Origin: a bacterium
GTDB lineage: Bacteria > Zhuqueibacterota > QNDG01 > JAFGCO01
Direction of reading: 5' to 3'
DNA: 64,000 bases
Assembly (NCBI GenBank): GCA_016930535.1
Contig: JAFGGN010000096.1
Coordinates: 1 to 64,000 of the forward strand
Below the pieces are notes generated by a model. That model worked only from the letters and a program-made list of their open reading frames with translations. It did not search any database and was not told where the DNA came from. Position numbers and translations under genes: made by a program. Positions within the stretch are counted from its first letter, which is position 1; each line of letters opens with the position of its first letter. Shown here in pieces: positions 9,540 through 20,115 of the stretch.

Positions 9540-10013
9540 ATGGTTGAACAAACTGTCAACGGTACGATGGAAGTCTTGCTCGTAGAAGACAATCCCGGGG
9601 ATATCCGTCTAACCGAAGAGGCTTTTAAAGAAGCCAGCCTTGAGTGCAACCTCCATGTTGTGGAGGACGGAGTCGAAGCGCTTGCGTTTTTAAATAAAAA
9701 GGGCAAATATAAGAACGTTCCGCGTCCCGATTTTATCCTGCTGGACCTGAACCTGCCTAAAAAGGACGGCAGACAGGTCCTGAAGGAGATCAAAGAAAGT
9801 TCTGCCCTGAAATTTATTCCGGTCATTATTCTGTCGACGTCCAAATCAGAAGATGATATTATCAGGACATACAACCTTCATGCGAACTGTTACATCAGCA
9901 AACCGGTGGATCTTGATAATTTTATTGAAGTCGTTCAGAATATCAAGGCATTCTGGTTTACCATTGTTGCGTTGCCTAAAGGAATGACATCTTCCGAGAT
10001 CCAGGATTCCTGA
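9540..10013 (+). CDS. Response regulator, Rcp1-like single REC domain
   Basis: A stand-alone receiver domain with no output domain (157 aa). The acidic pocket is EDN (E16-D17), the phosphoacceptor D69 lies in LLDLNLPKKDG, the switch Thr in ILSTSKSEDD, and conserved K121 in CYISKPVD. The spacing and the LPKKDGRQVL sequence match the Rcp1 subfamily, which pairs with phytochrome-type kinases. The next gene is a kinase with a phytochrome-like H-box (HHLQEPLR), so the two are probably partners. Start ATG 9540 has AAGGA about eight bases upstream; ATG 9567 is an alternative. Confidence 0.88.
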   Translation: MVEQTVNGTMEVLLVEDNPGDIRLTEEAFKEASLECNLHVVEDGVEALAFLNKKGKYKNVPRPDFILLDLNLPKKDGRQVLKEIKESSALKFIPVIILSTSKSEDDIIRTYNLHANCYISKPVDLDNFIEVVQNIKAFWFTIVALPKGMTSSEIQDS

Positions 10014-10080
10014 TTCGTTCTCCTGATTACCCAAGTCATTTTATCTGTTCAACAAGCGGTATGGTGGTTTTGATTGGCTT

Positions 10081-11898
10081 ATGAGCACGTATTCGATTCC
10101 ATCGTTTGTCATGGTGGTCGTCACCTTTTACGTCGGCCTGTACCACCTTTATATCTATTTCAGGAGACATTTCAGCCACAGAGAGGATTTGACCTTCTCC
10201 TTATGCTGTTTTACCATGTCACTTTACGGCGTATTTTGCGTGGGCATGTACAATGCGCACACCCTTGAAACAGGAGTCGCATTTCAAAGGGGGCAGGTGG
10301 CGACTCTGACATTGATCGGAGCGACCTTTATCTGTTTTGTGGTCGATTACCTGAATATCAGGAACAAACTGATGCGAAATATCCTGACCCCTTTTTTTAT
10401 AATATCCGCCCTGATTGTATTCCTGAATAAAAGTCATTTCATACTGAAACTCGACATCCCGTCCATCAAGCATGTTCTGCTTCCTTTTGGTAAAAGCGTT
10501 GTTTATTATGAAGTGGCGCCTGGTTTTTTTGTTGATATTCTCAGCTTTTTAGGCGTTACGGTTTTTGTTTATGCATTTTTTGTATCCATTCAGAAATGGC
10601 AAAGCGGGGAGAAAAGCAAGGCGAAAGCCATGATTGGTGCGACATGTATTTTTTGTGTCGGCCTGCTTAACGATGTGTCTGTGCATTTCGGTTTTTATAA
10701 TTCACTTTACGTCATTGAATACGGTTATATGGGCATTGTCCTGCTCATGGCTACTTCCCTTTCCAATGAAGTGGTAGAAAGTGCGATTCGCAAGGAAGCA
10801 CTCGAAGAATCTGAGAAGAAATACAGGGAGCTTGTGGATAATTCTCTTGTCGGCATATTCATCGTGAAACACGATCATGTGCAATTCTGCAATCAGCGCT
10901 TTGCCGAAATATTCGGATATGAAACAGCGGAACAGGCCCGGGAGAAATTATGGGGTGATTTTATCGCGGAAAAGGACCGTGAAGCCGTTCTTGAAGAAAT
11001 GTCGTTACCTGGACCCGATGGAAAAGAACAAAAACAACTGGAATTTCAGGGACAGGATAAATGCGGGAGTATCATTGATATTCAATCTTTTTTTGGATAT
11101 ATTGTACAGAAAAACGGTCCCGCAATTCAGGGGACATTGATCGACATTACGGCACGCAAGGGTGCGGAAAGACGTTTGAAACAAACGGCGGATGAGCTGA
11201 AACGATACACTCTGGAACTGGAACAATTCGTCACTGTGACCACGCACCATTTGCAGGAACCGCTTCGGTCCATCAGCAGTTATGTACAATTACTGGCCAA
11301 AAGATATCAGAACGATCTTGATGACAAGGCCGGTGAATTTATCCGCTATGCTGTCGATGGCGTGGAAAGGATGTATCAGCTTATTAACGATTTTCTCATC
11401 TATACGCGTGTCGGAAAACCATGGCAGGCCAAGCGCCGGTTTTCCATGATCACGCTGGTCAAACGGGTTGTCGGGCAGCTGAGTTCGGTTATACAGAAGA
11501 ATCAGGCCGAAATTTCTGTGACGGAGCTTCCCTATGTGTTCGGGGAAGAGACCAAGCTGGAACTGCTTCTTAAAAATCTGATTATCAACAGTATCATTCA
11601 CAATGGTTCCGATCGCCCGGTTGTTCGTATTTTTGCAGAAAACGACAACGGCCTGTGGAAGATAGGCGTTCAGGATAACGGACAGGGTATAGCACCCGAA
11701 TATCATCGTCTGATTTTCGGCATGTTTCAAAAGCTCGATAAAGGAACTCCTGGTACAGGCACGGGCATCGGACTGTCCATATGTAAAAAAATCATCGAGC
11801 AGCATGACGGGCAGATATGGGTCGAATCCGAAGAAGGAAAAGGAGCCACCTTCTTTTTTACCCTGCTGGATGCCGTACCTCTGGCAGAACAGGAGTAG
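10081..11898 (+). CDS. Membrane-bound PAS sensor histidine kinase
   Basis: A 605-aa kinase. Residues 1 to about 228 contain about seven hydrophobic helices resembling the 7TM sensor modules of histidine kinases. A helical linker and a PAS domain (about 243-358) follow, then a HisKA domain with the phosphoacceptor His in TTHHLQEPLR (H389/H390) and a HATPase domain with DNGQGI and GTGIGLSICKKI. The H-box is of the phytochrome-kinase type although there is no GAF/PHY chromophore module. The input signal is unknown. It lies 67 bases after the Rcp1-like regulator and 108 bases before a hybrid kinase. Confidence 0.88.
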   Translation: MSTYSIPSFVMVVVTFYVGLYHLYIYFRRHFSHREDLTFSLCCFTMSLYGVFCVGMYNAHTLETGVAFQRGQVATLTLIGATFICFVVDYLNIRNKLMRNILTPFFIISALIVFLNKSHFILKLDIPSIKHVLLPFGKSVVYYEVAPGFFVDILSFLGVTVFVYAFFVSIQKWQSGEKSKAKAMIGATCIFCVGLLNDVSVHFGFYNSLYVIEYGYMGIVLLMATSLSNEVVESAIRKEALEESEKKYRELVDNSLVGIFIVKHDHVQFCNQRFAEIFGYETAEQAREKLWGDFIAEKDREAVLEEMSLPGPDGKEQKQLEFQGQDKCGSIIDIQSFFGYIVQKNGPAIQGTLIDITARKGAERRLKQTADELKRYTLELEQFVTVTTHHLQEPLRSISSYVQLLAKRYQNDLDDKAGEFIRYAVDGVERMYQLINDFLIYTRVGKPWQAKRRFSMITLVKRVVGQLSSVIQKNQAEISVTELPYVFGEETKLELLLKNLIINSIIHNGSDRPVVRIFAENDNGLWKIGVQDNGQGIAPEYHRLIFGMFQKLDKGTPGTGTGIGLSICKKIIEQHDGQIWVESEEGKGATFFFTLLDAVPLAEQE

Positions 11899-12006
11899 CT
11901 GCGGACACAGGCACTTCATTTTGGTATGTCGACTTAACGGACCATAAATGATACTTTCAGCCAACGGGAGATTGATTGAAATGCGGAAAGTCCGTATCTT
12001 GGGGGA

Positions 12007-13953
12007 ATGATGAAAACACCTTTAAACATTCTGTTACTGGAAGACTATCCGGCAGATGCGCGTCTGATTGAACATTGTTTAAAGGATGCCGGCCTGAACG
12101 CACGGATCACTTGCGTGGATAAAAAAAAGGATTTCCTCCGCTTTCTGAAGGACGAAACGCCGGATCTGGTGCTTTCGGATTTCAGGCTGCCGGATTTTGA
12201 CGGATTGTATGCGCTTCAAAGTGTTCAAAAAAATGCTCCCGACACACCGTTTATCATTCTTACCGGTGCTATGAACGAGGAGACAGCGGTCGATTGCATC
12301 AAGGCCGGCGCCACGGATTATATACTGAAAGACAGACTGAGCCGTCTGCCGCAGGCGATTCTGAGCGCCATGGACAAGAAAGAAACGATTCTGAAACAGC
12401 GGGAAGCCGAAAACGCCCTGCTCGATTCGGAAGTCAGGTACAGGCGCCTGTTTGAAACCGCCCAGGAAGGGATCATATTGATCGATGCTGAATCGAAAAG
12501 GATCATGGATGTCAATCCGTTCATGACCGAGCTGCTGTCCCGGGACAAACAGGAGATCATCGACAAAGAATTATGGGAAGCAGGGATTTTTCAGGATCAG
12601 AATGCATTCAGGGAAGCGTTCGATAAATTTGAAGCAGAAGGTAAAATTTATTGTGAAGGCATGGTGATCCGGACGAAGGGCAGTGAGCATGTCAACATCG
12701 AGATGAATTGCAACAGCTATCAGGCCAATGACCGATGGGTCATTCAGTGCAATATCAGGGATATCTCCGAGCGAAAACGGGCCGAAGAGGAGCGTGAAAA
12801 AATGCGTGCCCAGTTGTTCCAGGCCCAAAAAATGGAGGCCATAGGAACGCTGGCAGGAGGCGTGGCCCATGATTTCAACAATCTGATGACTGCCATACAG
12901 GTCAGCTCGGATGTGGCCATGATGAAAGCCAATGACGGTGATGTGATCACGCATGAGCTTGATGAAATCCGTCATGCCGCACTGAGAGCCGCCGGACTGA
13001 TCCGCCAGTTGCTGCTGTTCAGCCGGAAACATCTGATGGAATTTACATCTGTCAACCTCAATCTCATCGTGGAGAATCTGTTGAAGATGCTTCATCGCCT
13101 GATTGGTGAAGACATAGAGATCAAAACCGATTTGGAGAACGAGGTTCAAACCATACGTGCCGATTCAGGAAATATAGAACAGGTGATCATGAACCTGGCA
13201 TTGAATGCCAGGGATGCCATGCCGAACGGCGGCGAACTGACAATACACACAAAAAATGTGGCCTTCGGCATCGATATCAGGCAGACTGTGCCGGACGCAC
13301 GGGCGGGCCATTTTGTGAATTTATCCGTGACCGATACCGGTACGGGCATGAATACGGATACCCTGCGCCGGATTTTCGAACCTTTCTTCACGACAAAGGA
13401 AAGTCATAAAGGAACGGGATTGGGATTGAGCGTGGTCTATGGCATTGTCAAGCAGCATGAGGGATGGATTACCGTAGACAGCCAAGTCGACCAGGGTTCC
13501 ACGTTTCATATCTTCTTACCGGTCGCAGAGGAAGAAACAGAATCGGTGGAAATGGAACGCATCCAGGCCGATGCATTGTACGGAGCCGGTGAGCGCATTC
13601 TGCTTGTTGAAGATGACAACAAGGTTCGTGAATTTACGGCCAGGGCAATTAATAAATGCGGATATCAGGTTTTTGCGACACGCAGTGTCAAAGAAGCACT
13701 TGAAATTTTTGAGCGGGAAAAAGGCCGGTTTGATCTCGTTTTCAGCGATGTGGTTCTGTCGGATCAAACCGGAATTGAGCTGGCAGATGAACTTTTCAAA
13801 AGGAAACCGGATATAAAAATACTGTTGTGCAGCGGCTATATGGACCATAAATCGCAATGGCCGTTAATTCGCCAAAAGGGATATGCGTTTCTGCAAAAAC
13901 CATTCGCGTTGCCCGAGCTTTTACAAACCATCAGGGACATCGTTCAGGCTTGA
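12007..13953 (+). CDS. Hybrid histidine kinase REC-PAS-HisKA-HATPase-REC
   Basis: A soluble 648-aa hybrid kinase. The N-terminal REC has phosphoacceptor D58 ([13 protein letters not shown]); the PAS is about 143-258; the HisKA has H288 in [14 protein letters not shown]; the HATPase has [11 protein letters not shown] and [19 protein letters not shown]; the C-terminal REC contains [12 protein letters not shown]. There is no transmembrane segment. The N-terminal receiver can take input from another kinase, and the C-terminal one suggests a phosphorelay. It is paralogous to the hybrid at 20116-22434, with the same H-box and the same [16 protein letters not shown] end of the second REC. Start at 12007 or the adjacent ATG 12010; GGGGG is just upstream. 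Confidence 0.9.
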   Translation: MMKTPLNILLLEDYPADARLIEHCLKDAGLNARITCVDKKKDFLRFLKDETPDLVLSDFRLPDFDGLYALQSVQKNAPDTPFIILTGAMNEETAVDCIKAGATDYILKDRLSRLPQAILSAMDKKETILKQREAENALLDSEVRYRRLFETAQEGIILIDAESKRIMDVNPFMTELLSRDKQEIIDKELWEAGIFQDQNAFREAFDKFEAEGKIYCEGMVIRTKGSEHVNIEMNCNSYQANDRWVIQCNIRDISERKRAEEEREKMRAQLFQAQKMEAIGTLAGGVAHDFNNLMTAIQVSSDVAMMKANDGDVITHELDEIRHAALRAAGLIRQLLLFSRKHLMEFTSVNLNLIVENLLKMLHRLIGEDIEIKTDLENEVQTIRADSGNIEQVIMNLALNARDAMPNGGELTIHTKNVAFGIDIRQTVPDARAGHFVNLSVTDTGTGMNTDTLRRIFEPFFTTKESHKGTGLGLSVVYGIVKQHEGWITVDSQVDQGSTFHIFLPVAEEETESVEMERIQADALYGAGERILLVEDDNKVREFTARAINKCGYQVFATRSVKEALEIFEREKGRFDLVFSDVVLSDQTGIELADELFKRKPDIKILLCSGYMDHKSQWPLIRQKGYAFLQKPFALPELLQTIRDIVQA

Positions 13954-14040
13954 TTTTCCCTCCTGTTTTCCACTGTGACGGCATGTTATTTGCAATTTTT
14001 ATGATAATCCTTAAAGTATATTAAGAGATAAGGAGTTACA

Positions 14041-16086
14041 ATGCGTTTTCCCCGGACCGGCTTTTTTTCAGCATGCTGCCTGTTCGTGATCGTTTGTCCG
14101 GTGTTATTTCTGGGGCAGACCCATGTGGACCTGACCTCGTTGAGTCTTGAGGAACTGATGTCGCTCGAAGTGACATCGGTTTCAAAAAAGCCCCAAAGGC
14201 TGTCCGATGTGCCTTCTTCAGTATACGTTATCCCGGAAGAGTACATCTCAGGCTCGGGAGCACGCTCGATTGCCGAACTGTTGCGTTTTGCTCCGGGTAT
14301 GGAAGTGGCCTCCATCGATGCCAATAAATGGTCCATATCCGCAAGGGGATTTATCGACCGGTTTGCCAATAAATTGCTGGTTCTGATGGACGGGAGGAGT
14401 GTCTATCTCCCTCTTTTTTCAGGCGTGTACTGGGATGCCCAGGATTTCATTTTGGAAGACATTGAACGAATTGAAATCGTCCGGGGACCCGGTGCATCCG
14501 TATGGGGTGCCAATGCGGTGAACGGTGTGGTCAATATCATCACAAAATCTGCGGCAGCGACGCAGGGCGGTCATGTGTCCGGAGTATGGGGAAATCAAAA
14601 CAAGGAAGCCTGCCTTCGTTACGGGTTCCGGCCCTTTACAGACTGGTCTGCCCGCGTTTATACGAAGGCTCAGTCACAGGCCGGCAGAATGCTTGAATCG
14701 GGCCGGGATGCAGGTGATTCATGGCAGACACTGCAATGGGGGCTGCGCATGGACGGCAGCCCGCGAGACAATCATCGTCTCACCATTCAGGGTGACGGTT
14801 ATTCGGGAAAAAGGGGAAGAACCATTATGTCGATTGATATGGACCGGTTTGAATTGTTCACGTTGAATGAAACCGGAGATGTCTCAGGCGGGAATATACT
14901 GGCACGCTGGAAGAAAACCATATCAGAGCGATCCGATTTCACGTTTCAGGGCTATCTCGATTATTCATCCCGTCATGCAGAGGAACTGATACAAAAATAT
15001 TCGACTATGGATCTGGATGCACAACACCGGATCCGGATCGGTGAAAATGATCTGATATGGGGTGGTTCATACCGGCTCGTTCATGACAGGCTGCAGGGCA
15101 CCTATTTTACGAACATACAGAAGGAGTCGAGATCCTATCACCTGTTCAGCGGCTTCTTTCAGGACGAGTTCCAATGGATGAGGAAACGGTTGTGTGTGAC
15201 ATGGGGCTCCAAAGTCGAGCATAACAGTTTTACGGGATTCGAATATCAACCGACACTCAGGGCGATTTGGAAAGGTTTCAGAAAACACCGGTTCTGGCTG
15301 GCCGTATCACGTGCAGTAAGGACTCCGTCGCGCATGGAACGGGACGCCCTGATTGTGGCGGCCTACTCTCCGGCAGGCGCGTTGACCGTTCAGGGTGATT
15401 ATCCCCTGTTCGGAAGGCTGGAGGGACATTCGGGTTTTGATTCTGAGGATTTGATTGCTTATGAATCAGGATATCGTTATCAGACCGATTTCAATGCGAG
15501 CCTGGATTTCTCTTCTTTTTACAACCGGTACGATGGGTTGCGCATCGGTGAACTGGGCAACACATTCCTGATGGACAGCAATGCCATCCCCTATATCGAA
15601 CAATATATCCGGATAGAAAACGGCATGAACGGCCGGACAGCGGGTGTGGAGTGTGTTCTGGACTGGACATGGCAGTCTGCGTTCAGGGCCCGCCTCATCT
15701 ATTCCTATTTGTGGATGTCATTCGATTACGACAAGCGGTACCTTGTGGACGGCCTGGTGCTGAGCGATTATTCGGACGAAAAAAGCCCGGATCATCAGGC
15801 GGGAATCTGGCTTTCATGGCGATTCGGTCATGGGATTAAATGGGATGCTGTATGGCATTATAAAACTGCAGACACCGCCATCAGGGATCCGTTGAATCAT
15901 TATTCTGCCATGCGATTGGCCTGGCAGTGGACGGATTGCTGCAGAATCGCGGTTGTAGGACAGAATCTTCTGGAGGCGGATAAAATAGAATATACGACAA
16001 CTTTCCCCGGCGTTCTGGTTCATAATGCGATGTCCACTGAACCGGCGCGACGGATTTTTATTCAAACAACGTTTCAATGGCGTTAA
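14041..16086 (+). CDS. TonB-dependent receptor (first copy)
   Basis: Outer-membrane 22-strand barrel with a plug domain, powered by TonB. A signal peptide occupies about residues 1-25. The mature N-terminus DLTSLSLEELMSLEVTSV is the family hallmark; the plug carries RFANKLLVLMDGR, ERIEIVRGPGASVWGANAVNGV and a C-terminal barrel ending TTFQWR with a terminal aromatic pattern. At 681 aa it is full length. AGGAG precedes ATG 14041. It sits directly before a YfiR-family gene and a second, similar receptor (16699-18654). In other genomes this receptor family often neighbours YfiR (DUF4154) and PAS/HAMP signalling proteins, which suggests signal transduction as well as or instead of transport. Confidence 0.92.
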   Translation: MRFPRTGFFSACCLFVIVCPVLFLGQTHVDLTSLSLEELMSLEVTSVSKKPQRLSDVPSSVYVIPEEYISGSGARSIAELLRFAPGMEVASIDANKWSISARGFIDRFANKLLVLMDGRSVYLPLFSGVYWDAQDFILEDIERIEIVRGPGASVWGANAVNGVVNIITKSAAATQGGHVSGVWGNQNKEACLRYGFRPFTDWSARVYTKAQSQAGRMLESGRDAGDSWQTLQWGLRMDGSPRDNHRLTIQGDGYSGKRGRTIMSIDMDRFELFTLNETGDVSGGNILARWKKTISERSDFTFQGYLDYSSRHAEELIQKYSTMDLDAQHRIRIGENDLIWGGSYRLVHDRLQGTYFTNIQKESRSYHLFSGFFQDEFQWMRKRLCVTWGSKVEHNSFTGFEYQPTLRAIWKGFRKHRFWLAVSRAVRTPSRMERDALIVAAYSPAGALTVQGDYPLFGRLEGHSGFDSEDLIAYESGYRYQTDFNASLDFSSFYNRYDGLRIGELGNTFLMDSNAIPYIEQYIRIENGMNGRTAGVECVLDWTWQSAFRARLIYSYLWMSFDYDKRYLVDGLVLSDYSDEKSPDHQAGIWLSWRFGHGIKWDAVWHYKTADTAIRDPLNHYSAMRLAWQWTDCCRIAVVGQNLLEADKIEYTTTFPGVLVHNAMSTEPARRIFIQTTFQWR

Positions 16087-16103
16087 TCCGGGTACAGAAT
16101 GAC

Positions 16104-16685
16104 ATGATGCTGAAAGGCACATATCAGACGTTCATGATCAGGATCAAGATTTTCCTGACAGTTGTTTTATTATTAAACACTGTTTGTTTATATGGGAAAA
16201 ATCCTGCTCCGAACCAGCCGTCCGAATATGAGATCAAGGCCGCGTTTATCTACAATTTTGCCAAATTTGTGGAATGGCCGGCATTTTCAAAGCAGGTGGA
16301 AATGGATTCGCTCGTTATCGGCATTCTGGGACATGATCCGTTCGGATATATACTCGAAAAAGTGATCGGCGGAAAAACGGTGGGGGGAAAAACGCTGCTG
16401 ATTCGTCGTTACAGCCGTGTGGATCAGGTCTCCGACTGCCATGTGGTTTTTATCAGTGATTCGGAAAATCAAAAACTGAGAAGTATCTTAAATGTTTTGA
16501 ACAGTAAAAATATTTTGACCGTATCGGAGATGGATCAGTTTGCGCAGCATGGGGGAATGATCCAGATGTATATGGAAAACAAACGGATCCGGTTTGCAGT
16601 AAATATCGATGCGGTTGAAAACGCCGAATTAAAATTGAGTTCAAAAATACTGAACCTGGCGGACATTGTCCGCAATTCGGATTGA
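16104..16685 (+). CDS. YfiR-family (DUF4154) periplasmic protein
   Basis: Small periplasmic protein of the YfiR family. In Pseudomonas, YfiR binds the periplasmic domain of the diguanylate cyclase YfiN and represses it. The diagnostic block EYEIKAAFIYNFAKFVEWP begins right after the signal peptide; VIGILGHDPFG, HVVFISDSE and the C-terminal GGMIQMYMENKRIRFAVN follow. The start is uncertain: ATG 16077 overlaps the receptor stop, ATG 16104/16107 is chosen, and ATG 16134 directly precedes the hydrophobic signal core (IFLTVVLLLNTVCL). It lies between two TonB-dependent receptors, followed by a kinase with a CHASE8-like periplasmic domain, its likely partner. Confidence 0.88.
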   Translation: MMLKGTYQTFMIRIKIFLTVVLLLNTVCLYGKNPAPNQPSEYEIKAAFIYNFAKFVEWPAFSKQVEMDSLVIGILGHDPFGYILEKVIGGKTVGGKTLLIRRYSRVDQVSDCHVVFISDSENQKLRSILNVLNSKNILTVSEMDQFAQHGGMIQMYMENKRIRFAVNIDAVENAELKLSSKILNLADIVRNSD

Positions 16686-16698
16686 AAGGGGTCATTCA

Positions 16699-18654
16699 AT
16701 GATCGGGATCTGCCGGTTATTCAGACAAAGCAAGCGCATCGGATCCGGATTCGACCGATACAGGCGGATTGTAATCGCCGGGCTTATCATTACAGCATAT
16801 CCTCTGATATCCGCTGCCCAGCAGATGGATCTCACTGAAATCCCGCTTGAAGAGCTGATGAGAATCGAGGTGACGCTGGCCACGCGTCAGACTGAAAAGC
16901 TGGTGGATGTGGCCGCGGCCGTCTATGTTTTGACCCGGGAGGATATCATTCAATCCGGATACAGCAGTATCGCCGATGTGCTTCGTATTGTTCCGGGCAT
17001 GGAAATCGGGCATATCGATGCCAATAAATGGGCCGTATCCGTCCGGGGATTCAACAATTTGTTCGCCAATAAACTGCTCGTCCTTATGGATGGACGGACC
17101 CTGTACAATCCGATCTTTTCAGGTGTCGTATGGGATGCACAGGATGTGCTGTTCGAGGATGTGGCGCAAATCGAGGTGGTTCGCGGGCCAGGAGGGACAC
17201 TCTGGGGCGCCAATGCGGTCAATGGAATTATCAACATCGTGACGCGCAGTGCTGAGGAGACGCAGGGCGGATATGTGATGGCGGGTGGAGGAAACCTGGA
17301 AAAGAAATTCGCCGAGCTGCGTTATGGCGGACATCTTGGCCGCATGTATTACAGAAGTTATTTGAAGTTCAATGACCGGTCAGAATATATCAACAGCGAG
17401 GGCAATCCTGCCGACGACGCATGGCATATGTGGAGAACGGGCATGCGGATGGACGGCCGCCTCTCGAAACGGGACATGCTTACGGTGACGTCCGAGTATT
17501 TTCGGAATGAAGTCGGATACACGCTTATTATGCGGGATCCTGATTTTATTTTCACGCGAAATCTGCAGAATCAGGAATTCGGCGGACATATTCTGGGACG
17601 CTGGCAGCGTACCGCTTCACCGAAATCACTCTGGACATTTCAATTGTACTACGACACATTCAAGCGCCGGGATCCGGGTATGATCGAAGGGCGTGTCAGC
17701 AGTGTCGATTTTGATTTTCAGCACAGTAAAACCTTCAGGCGGCACACCTTTGTATGGGGCGGCGGATTCCGCTTCACCTGGGATAAATTCAACAACAACA
17801 TGTCTGTGATGGTGATACCGGATAAGAAGCAGTATACAATCACCAACGCCTTTTTTCAGGCGGACCGCCGGCTTCTGGACAACCGGATGCATCTGATCAT
17901 GGGATCAAAGCTGGAATACAATGAATTGTATGGATGGGAAATACAGCCCGGCGTCAGGCTGTCATACCATGTAAAAAATGAAGGCATGTTCTGGACGAGT
18001 GTGTCCAGAGCGGTCAGGACTCCAGCGAGAATCGACCAGGATATTGTGTCGGAGTTCATTGTCGGGAATCCGGATGTGAAATCCGAGCAGTTGATGGCTT
18101 TTGAGATCGGCAGCCGTTTCAAACCCCTGAAAAGGCTTTACCTGGATCTGGCTTTGTATCATCACAGATATCACCGGCTGATTACGCATGAACCCCTGAT
18201 TGCCATGAACAAGAAAAGCGGGAATGTCAGCGGCCTCGAAATATCCGCGGACATGCAGATGTTTCATTGGATGAAGATCAGATCCGGAACTTCGTTCGGA
18301 GGTTCCGATTTTACACTGGATGCGGACAGCCGGGATCCCTACAGCGAGGATATGAACAAGGAAATACCGCGGTATCAGAGCTTTGTGCAAATCATGATGA
18401 ATTTACGGTCGAAATGGCAGTGGACGGTCAGTGCACGGTTTGTAGACCAGCTGAAGGGTGAGCTGTACGATACGGATGCATATGCCAGCCTGAACTCGCG
18501 CCTGTCATTTCGTCCGAATAAAAATCATGAATTGTCGGTGACGGGTCAGAATTTACTGGAACCTTATCATTCGGAATTCAACGCTTTATGGCTTCCCTTT
18601 TTGGCGTCCGAGGTGCCGAGAAGTGTTTACTGCCAATGGAAATGCTGGTTTTAG
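16699..18654 (+). CDS. TonB-dependent receptor (second copy)
   Basis: Outer-membrane receptor of the same subfamily as the one at 14041-16086. Shared landmarks are DLTEIPLEELMRIEVT at the mature N-terminus, IDANKW, FANKLLVLMDGR, VVRGPGGTLWGANAVNGI and a final aromatic residue. ATG 16699 is chosen because AAAGGGG lies just upstream; the frame is open to 16666. The N-terminal stretch before the hydrophobic signal segment (about residues 20-35) is somewhat long. The close similarity and adjacency point to local duplication. Ligand unknown. The kinase gene starts 12 bases after the stop, so they are probably co-transcribed. Confidence 0.92.
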   Translation: MIGICRLFRQSKRIGSGFDRYRRIVIAGLIITAYPLISAAQQMDLTEIPLEELMRIEVTLATRQTEKLVDVAAAVYVLTREDIIQSGYSSIADVLRIVPGMEIGHIDANKWAVSVRGFNNLFANKLLVLMDGRTLYNPIFSGVVWDAQDVLFEDVAQIEVVRGPGGTLWGANAVNGIINIVTRSAEETQGGYVMAGGGNLEKKFAELRYGGHLGRMYYRSYLKFNDRSEYINSEGNPADDAWHMWRTGMRMDGRLSKRDMLTVTSEYFRNEVGYTLIMRDPDFIFTRNLQNQEFGGHILGRWQRTASPKSLWTFQLYYDTFKRRDPGMIEGRVSSVDFDFQHSKTFRRHTFVWGGGFRFTWDKFNNNMSVMVIPDKKQYTITNAFFQADRRLLDNRMHLIMGSKLEYNELYGWEIQPGVRLSYHVKNEGMFWTSVSRAVRTPARIDQDIVSEFIVGNPDVKSEQLMAFEIGSRFKPLKRLYLDLALYHHRYHRLITHEPLIAMNKKSGNVSGLEISADMQMFHWMKIRSGTSFGGSDFTLDADSRDPYSEDMNKEIPRYQSFVQIMMNLRSKWQWTVSARFVDQLKGELYDTDAYASLNSRLSFRPNKNHELSVTGQNLLEPYHSEFNALWLPFLASEVPRSVYCQWKCWF

Positions 18655-18666
18655 CGGTTGGGGAAA

Positions 18667-20097
18667 ATGCGGTTCTTAGAAAACATATCCATTAAACGGA
18701 AGATCATTGTTATCAATATGACAACAATGGCCATTGCGCTGCTGATTGCCTGTATTCTTTTCTTGCTGTTTGAACGGCGTAATTTACAGGACAATATGAT
18801 CCGGGAATTATCTGTTCTGTCCGAGATTATCAGCAGCAACAGCACGGCGGCCCTTGCATTCGATGACAGGACGACCGGAGAGGAAATTCTGTCGGCCCTT
18901 GTGGTCAAAAAATACATTGCCGCCGCGTGTCTCTATGATAAAAACGATCATGTATTCGCTTCATATACCAAGTCGTCCGCTCCCTATAAATTCCCGGATT
19001 CACCGGGAAGTACCGGCTACACTTTTTCCAACGGATATCTGAATATTGTAACACCCGTGATTCTGGACAAGGAAAATATTGGCTGTGTATACCTGAGCTA
19101 TGATCTCAAAGAGAGTGAAGTGCGAATGAAGATGGTCATCAGTATCGTCGTTTGTGTTTTCGTCATCGCTTCACTCGGTGCGTTTATTGTGACAACATGG
19201 CTCCAGGCCATCCTGTCAAGACCGATTATCCATTTGTCTCAGGTCGCAAAAGATGTCTCATACAAGCGGGATTACAGCGTCCGTGCAGTACGTCAGTCAC
19301 AGGATGAGATCGGCCTTCTCATCGATGCATTCAATGATATGCTGACTCAGATTCAGGAACGGGACCAGGCCCTGATTAAAGATCAGGAAACATTGGAAAA
19401 ACGTGTCGAAGGCCGTACCCGCGAATTGAAACAGGAAGTTCAGGAACGGAAAAAGGCGGAATCCAAGCTGATCACCTCACTGAAAGAAAAAGAAGTGCTG
19501 CTTAAAGAGATACACCATCGGGTCAAAAACAACCTGCAGGTCGTATCGAGCCTGCTGTATCTGCAGTCGAAGAAAACCACGCATCAGGATACCCTGGAAA
19601 TGCTGAATGAGAGTCAGAACCGGATCAAATCCATGGCCCTTATCCATGAAAAACTGTATCAGTCGAAGGATATTGTTAAAATCGATTTTTCCGAATATGT
19701 GGAGAGCCTGATTTCACATCTTTCTCGATCCTATGGGTCTCATCTCGCCAATGTCAGTATCAATATCAATATTAAGAATGTCTATTTAAATATTGACAAA
19801 GCGATTCCCTGTGGTTTAATTATCAATGAACTGATTTCGAACAGTATGAAATATGCGTTCCCGAAAAACAGAACAGGTGAAATTCAAATCACGATGTCGG
19901 CTGTAAACGGTCATGTGAACATGGATATACTTGACAATGGAATCGGATTTCCAGAAGAGCTGGCTTTTGAAAAGACGGACACATTGGGCTTGCAGCTTGT
20001 CAATGCTCTGACCTCTCAATTGGGGGGCAGTATTATTTTAAACCGTGAGGAGGGGACACGGTTCAAGATTACCTTTGGCGCAGAGATTGGCAACTAA
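18667..20097 (+). CDS. CHASE8-like HAMP HisKA_2 sensor histidine kinase
   Basis: A 476-aa membrane kinase. TM1 is about 13-35, the periplasmic domain about 36-152, TM2 about 155-178, HAMP about 180-232, a coiled coil to about 270, then a HisKA_2 dimerisation domain with [10 protein letters not shown] (H283/H284) and a HATPase domain ([22 protein letters not shown]). The periplasmic segment ([20 protein letters not shown], then [21 protein letters not shown]) resembles the CHASE8 domain of YfiN-type proteins. With YfiR two genes upstream, YfiR is its probable regulator (inference). ATG 18667 follows GGGG. A hybrid kinase follows after 18 bases. Confidence 0.88.
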   Translation: MRFLENISIKRKIIVINMTTMAIALLIACILFLLFERRNLQDNMIRELSVLSEIISSNSTAALAFDDRTTGEEILSALVVKKYIAAACLYDKNDHVFASYTKSSAPYKFPDSPGSTGYTFSNGYLNIVTPVILDKENIGCVYLSYDLKESEVRMKMVISIVVCVFVIASLGAFIVTTWLQAILSRPIIHLSQVAKDVSYKRDYSVRAVRQSQDEIGLLIDAFNDMLTQIQERDQALIKDQETLEKRVEGRTRELKQEVQERKKAESKLITSLKEKEVLLKEIHHRVKNNLQVVSSLLYLQSKKTTHQDTLEMLNESQNRIKSMALIHEKLYQSKDIVKIDFSEYVESLISHLSRSYGSHLANVSININIKNVYLNIDKAIPCGLIINELISNSMKYAFPKNRTGEIQITMSAVNGHVNMDILDNGIGFPEELAFEKTDTLGLQLVNALTSQLGGSIILNREEGTRFKITFGAEIGN

Positions 20098-20115
20098 TCG
20101 AGGAGAGGAACCATC

